Positions 19,126 to 21,645 of a DNA stretch of 21,645 nt are shown here, in pieces (the first letter of the stretch is position 1; the number at the start of each line of letters is the position of its first letter). Both the position numbers and the translations under genes were made by a program. The notes under the pieces were generated by a model. It ran no database searches. It worked only from the letters and a program-made list of their open reading frames with translations, and was not told where the DNA came from. The DNA comes from a virus. Location: IMG/VR virus record IMGVR_UViG_3300033998_000217, positions 1 through 21,645 of that record; one strand, given 5' to 3'.

Positions 19126-20722
19126 CGCCAAATTGGCTAGGGCAGACATAGTTGAATGGATATACCAGAATGAACTAAAAAACGAAAAAGGCATGCCGCT
19201 TGAATTTGAGCAGCATGCCTTTTTGATGCAGCCGTACCGGGACTGGAGCCACCGGCTAGTTTGTATGAAGTCGGCCCAGATTGGCTTTTCCACCATGGCC
19301 ATCCTGAAAGTATTATGGTTGGCCCACAGGAAGGCCAAGAGTTGTATTTACACTCTGCCGACCGACGACGACGTAAAAAAGTTCGCCCATTCCAAGATAG
19401 ACCCGATATTGCAGCATAACCCTAGCCTGGGTAGCCTTATTAGCCGGGATGTAGACAGCATTTATCAGAAGCGCATAGGAAACGCTCATATCTTCTGGGA
19501 AGGCACCAAAGGCCAGAGCCGTGGCATCATGGTCAGCGCCGATCTCCTGGTACATGATGAACTGGACCGGAGCGACCAGGGTACGGTTGAGACCTACGAA
19601 AGCCGTATTGCGGCCAGCGATTACAAGGGCCGCTGGATTTTCTCCAACCCCAGCCGACCCAATGTAGGAGTGGATGTTTACTGGCAGCGCAGCGACAAAA
19701 AACAATGGCACATTAAATGCCCGCGCTGTAATGAGTGGCAGCCGCTGAATTACTTCGTCAATGTGGACAAAGAGCGAAAGGCTTTTATCTGCCGGAAGTG
19801 TAAGCGGGAACTGCCCCAGGAGGCCCGGCTATCTGGCGAGTGGGTAGCCGAGCATCCGGGCCGAGAGTGGTCCGGTTACCATATCAGCCAGCTCATGGCT
19901 CCCTGGATCACAGCTGCCGAGCTAATTGAGGCTGAGGAAACTAAGACCCAGGAGTACTTTTACAACTTCGTCCTGGGCCTGCCGGTCATTGGCGGGGCCA
20001 ATACCGTTAGCAGGAGCATTATCCTCCAGTGCTGCACAACTGAGCAGCCGCAGGGCCGGTGGAAGCTCCTGGGTGTAGACGTGGGTAAAGTACTCCATTG
20101 CGTCCAGGGTACGGAAAACGGTATTACAAAAGTATTTACCCTGGCCAGCTGGGATGACTTGCACCAGTATATGTTCGCCCAGGGCATCAATCTTTGCGTG
20201 GTGGACAACGCTCCCGAAACCGAAAAAGCGGCGCAATTCGTCCGGCATTTCCGGGGCCGGGCCTACCGGTGCATTTACGATTACGACGACGACCGCAAGG
20301 ACATGGTTGAGTTTATCGACAAGGGTGATAATGAGGGCGTTGTTTATGCTCACCGGACCAGGGTAATTGACCATACCATAGAGGTATATAACATGGGCCT
20401 TGTCCATGTTTACCTGAAACCCAATGACCCCGCCCTGGTGGGCCAGGGCAAGCCCGGAGTGGTAGAAAATTGCCTCTGCGGGCACTGGGAAACGCTTTAT
20501 GTAGTAGGCGCCGACGGGCAGGATGTGAACATCGTAAAAAAGGACAGGATGGGCAACGTTATTCGCACCTGGGAGAACAGCGGCCCGGACCATTTTGCCC
20601 ATGCGAATGTCTACTACGAAATAGCCAGGCAAAAGAAGAACCCGACGACAAGGTTGCATGAGCCACTTCGCCATAAGCGCCGCGACACGCCGGCGGGGGT
20701 ATCGTCGATAACCGGTTATTGA
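19037..20722 (+). CDS. terL: Terminase large subunit, GpA-like, with altered Walker A
   Basis: Packaging ATPase and nuclease, 561 residues from the first ATG. The ATPase domain has a Walker A-like CMKSAQIGFST (76-86) in which the lysine expected before Ser/Thr is Phe84; a lysine (Lys78) lies near the loop start instead. Walker B is LLVHDELD (Asp174, Glu175). A Cys4 zinc insert (Cys228, 231, 252, 255) is as in lambda GpA relatives. The RNase H-like nuclease has Asp348 in LLGVDVG, CVVDNAPE and a final Asp in GPDHFAHA. The start is uncertain: no good SD fits the ATG at 19037, and ATG 19052 or TTG 19085 would shorten the overlap with the small subunit; conserved sequence begins after these. It cuts concatemers and pumps DNA into the prohead with the portal encoded next. 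Confidence 0.93.
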   Translation: MKALPMISLTPSSLKKLPRSEKLELLALIDAKLARADIVEWIYQNELKNEKGMPLEFEQHAFLMQPYRDWSHRLVCMKSAQIGFSTMAILKVLWLAHRKAKSCIYTLPTDDDVKKFAHSKIDPILQHNPSLGSLISRDVDSIYQKRIGNAHIFWEGTKGQSRGIMVSADLLVHDELDRSDQGTVETYESRIAASDYKGRWIFSNPSRPNVGVDVYWQRSDKKQWHIKCPRCNEWQPLNYFVNVDKERKAFICRKCKRELPQEARLSGEWVAEHPGREWSGYHISQLMAPWITAAELIEAEETKTQEYFYNFVLGLPVIGGANTVSRSIILQCCTTEQPQGRWKLLGVDVGKVLHCVQGTENGITKVFTLASWDDLHQYMFAQGINLCVVDNAPETEKAAQFVRHFRGRAYRCIYDYDDDRKDMVEFIDKGDNEGVVYAHRTRVIDHTIEVYNMGLVHVYLKPNDPALVGQGKPGVVENCLCGHWETLYVVGADGQDVNIVKKDRMGNVIRTWENSGPDHFAHANVYYEIARQKKNPTTRLHEPLRHKRRDTPAGVSSITGY

Positions 20723-20735
20723 GAGGGGAACATTT

Positions 20736-21645
20736 ATGCCCGACCTTCGCGAAACCGCCGCAGAGCTTATATCGCGCTTCCAGTACGCCGAGGCGTACCG
20801 CAAGCAGTACGACCAGCGCGCTATCGAGAACTACAAGCTCTACACCGGCTACCGGCCGCCGCTGCCCAAGGAACTAAAGGGCCGGTCCAACCTGCACATA
20901 CCGAAAACCTATGAACTGGTAGACAGCCTTCGCGCCCGCTATTTGCGGGCTATTTTTGCGGCCAATCCCGTTATAGAGTATATCCCCAATCCGTTGCTCT
21001 ACTTCCAGGAGGGCCTGAGCCCGGAAAGCTACCTCCAGCTTTTGATGAGCGCCGAGGACAGCGCGAAGTACAGCACCTATCTCGTAGACCAGCAGCTTCG
21101 TAACAGCCAGGTTTACCGTAAGTTTTACGATTTTATCACCAGCGTCCTGGTGTTCCCGGCCGGAATCCTGGCTGTCGGGTGGAAATTCGAGCAGCGGCTG
21201 ATCAAGCAGCGGCAAAAGGTATTCAATCCGGAACTGGGTATCGAGGTGGAAGCCGTCTTGGATCGGCTTGCCACAGTGTACGACGACAACGACGTCCAGT
21301 ATGTTGATTACTACGACTTCTGGCCGGACCCGCGCGGTACCGACCTGGATAATTGCCGCTTCGTGTTCCACCGCGAATGGTGCACCGAGCAGGAGCTGCG
21401 GGCGAAGCTGGAGGTCCTGGCCCGGGCTGGCAGCGGCAAGGTGTATGAGCCGGAAGACTGGGAGGCCCTGGTCGCCGCCGGCGCGGCCCTCCAGGGTGGG
21501 GCGAGTGAGCGCATGGCCGAAATCGGCCTGGCCGCTGAAACAGGGCAAGGCCATTGGAGCGACATCCGGCGAGGCTACCAGATTGAACTGCTGCATTACT
21601 GGGAGGACGACCGCCACGCTATCATCGCCAACCGCACCGAAATAG
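20736..21645 (+). CDS. Phage portal protein, 3' end cut by window edge
   Basis: The 303 residues present begin MPDLRETAAELI with SD GAGAGGGG before the ATG. The opening (YRKQYDQRAIENYKLYTGYR), the KGRSNLHIPKTYELVDSLRA segment and the later YVDYYDFWPDPRGTDLDN followed by a strand-helix region are as in portal (head-tail connector) proteins of tailed phages, of the P22-like kind by eye. It forms the ring through which the terminase pumps DNA. Spacing to terL is 13 bases. The frame stays open to the window edge. Confidence 0.88.
   Translation, partial: MPDLRETAAELISRFQYAEAYRKQYDQRAIENYKLYTGYRPPLPKELKGRSNLHIPKTYELVDSLRARYLRAIFAANPVIEYIPNPLLYFQEGLSPESYLQLLMSAEDSAKYSTYLVDQQLRNSQVYRKFYDFITSVLVFPAGILAVGWKFEQRLIKQRQKVFNPELGIEVEAVLDRLATVYDDNDVQYVDYYDFWPDPRGTDLDNCRFVFHREWCTEQELRAKLEVLARAGSGKVYEPEDWEALVAAGAALQGGASERMAEIGLAAETGQGHWSDIRRGYQIELLHYWEDDRHAIIANRTEI

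Noticed and set aside
19922-20803. Long minus-strand open frame (293 codons) opposite the terminase large subunit
   Set aside because: Antisense shadow of a strongly supported gene; no domain character or RBS, and such frames are expected opposite GC-rich coding sequence.
20874-21617. Long minus-strand open frame (247 codons) opposite the portal gene
   Set aside because: Antisense shadow; the plus-strand frame continues as a recognisable portal protein to the window edge.

Overview
The window is the left part of an integrated temperate phage (prophage) with genome architecture typical of tailed phages. Strong AGGAGG-type ribosome binding sites, frequent GTG and TTG starts, moderately high GC and the protein families present suggest a Bacillota host, probably a Clostridia lineage of the Moorella/Desulfotomaculum kind; that host assignment is inference. 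There are no rRNA or tRNA genes and no CRISPR array. Almost every base is coding. The only gene-free stretch longer than 300 bases is 15033-15452, and it carries a striking repeat array.

Layout. (1) 1-1660, minus strand: lysogeny genes in the order LexA/CI-like S24 repressor, 59-residue membrane protein, large serine recombinase that runs off the left edge. (2) 1661-1876: a divergent switch with five copies of a 13-bp dyad operator and two facing promoters. (3) 1877-4262, plus strand: a Cro-like regulator, then a train of very small genes including another HTH protein, several Cys4 zinc-ribbon microproteins and a two-helix membrane protein. (4) 4295-8496: a Cys4 protein of possible DNA-binding role, then a Rad50/SbcC ATPase carried on separate polypeptides (ATP-binding N-lobe with zinc hook, a 77-residue coil, and the signature/Walker B C-lobe), overlapped by an Mre11/SbcD nuclease. 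(5) 8493-12001: a RecD2 helicase split exactly between its N-terminal DNA-binding part and its motor part, with a LysM-3D cell-wall protein and an HExxH metallopeptidase encoded between the halves. (6) 12027-16542: a UvrD-like helicase, a prim-pol type primase-polymerase, an intergenic array of twelve GTTACC-type heptads around an AT-rich core (candidate replication origin), a hypothetical protein and a RuvC-like junction resolvase. (7) 16554-18470: a probable DNA-binding regulator and small zinc-ribbon proteins, closed by a hairpin. (8) 18557 onward: a strong promoter, then terminase small and large subunits and a portal protein that runs off the right edge.

How it fits together. The switch sets lysogeny against lytic growth; the self-cleaving type of repressor suggests SOS induction. 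The middle genes supply end processing (Rad50-Mre11 like), unwinding (RecD2, UvrD-like), priming and synthesis (prim-pol) and branch resolution (RuvC-like), which together look like a recombination-coupled replication programme feeding concatemers to the terminase. The most unusual features are the split, asymmetric Rad50 with 47-residue tandem repeats in its arm, the split recD2 with its inserted cassette, and the twelve-repeat candidate origin.
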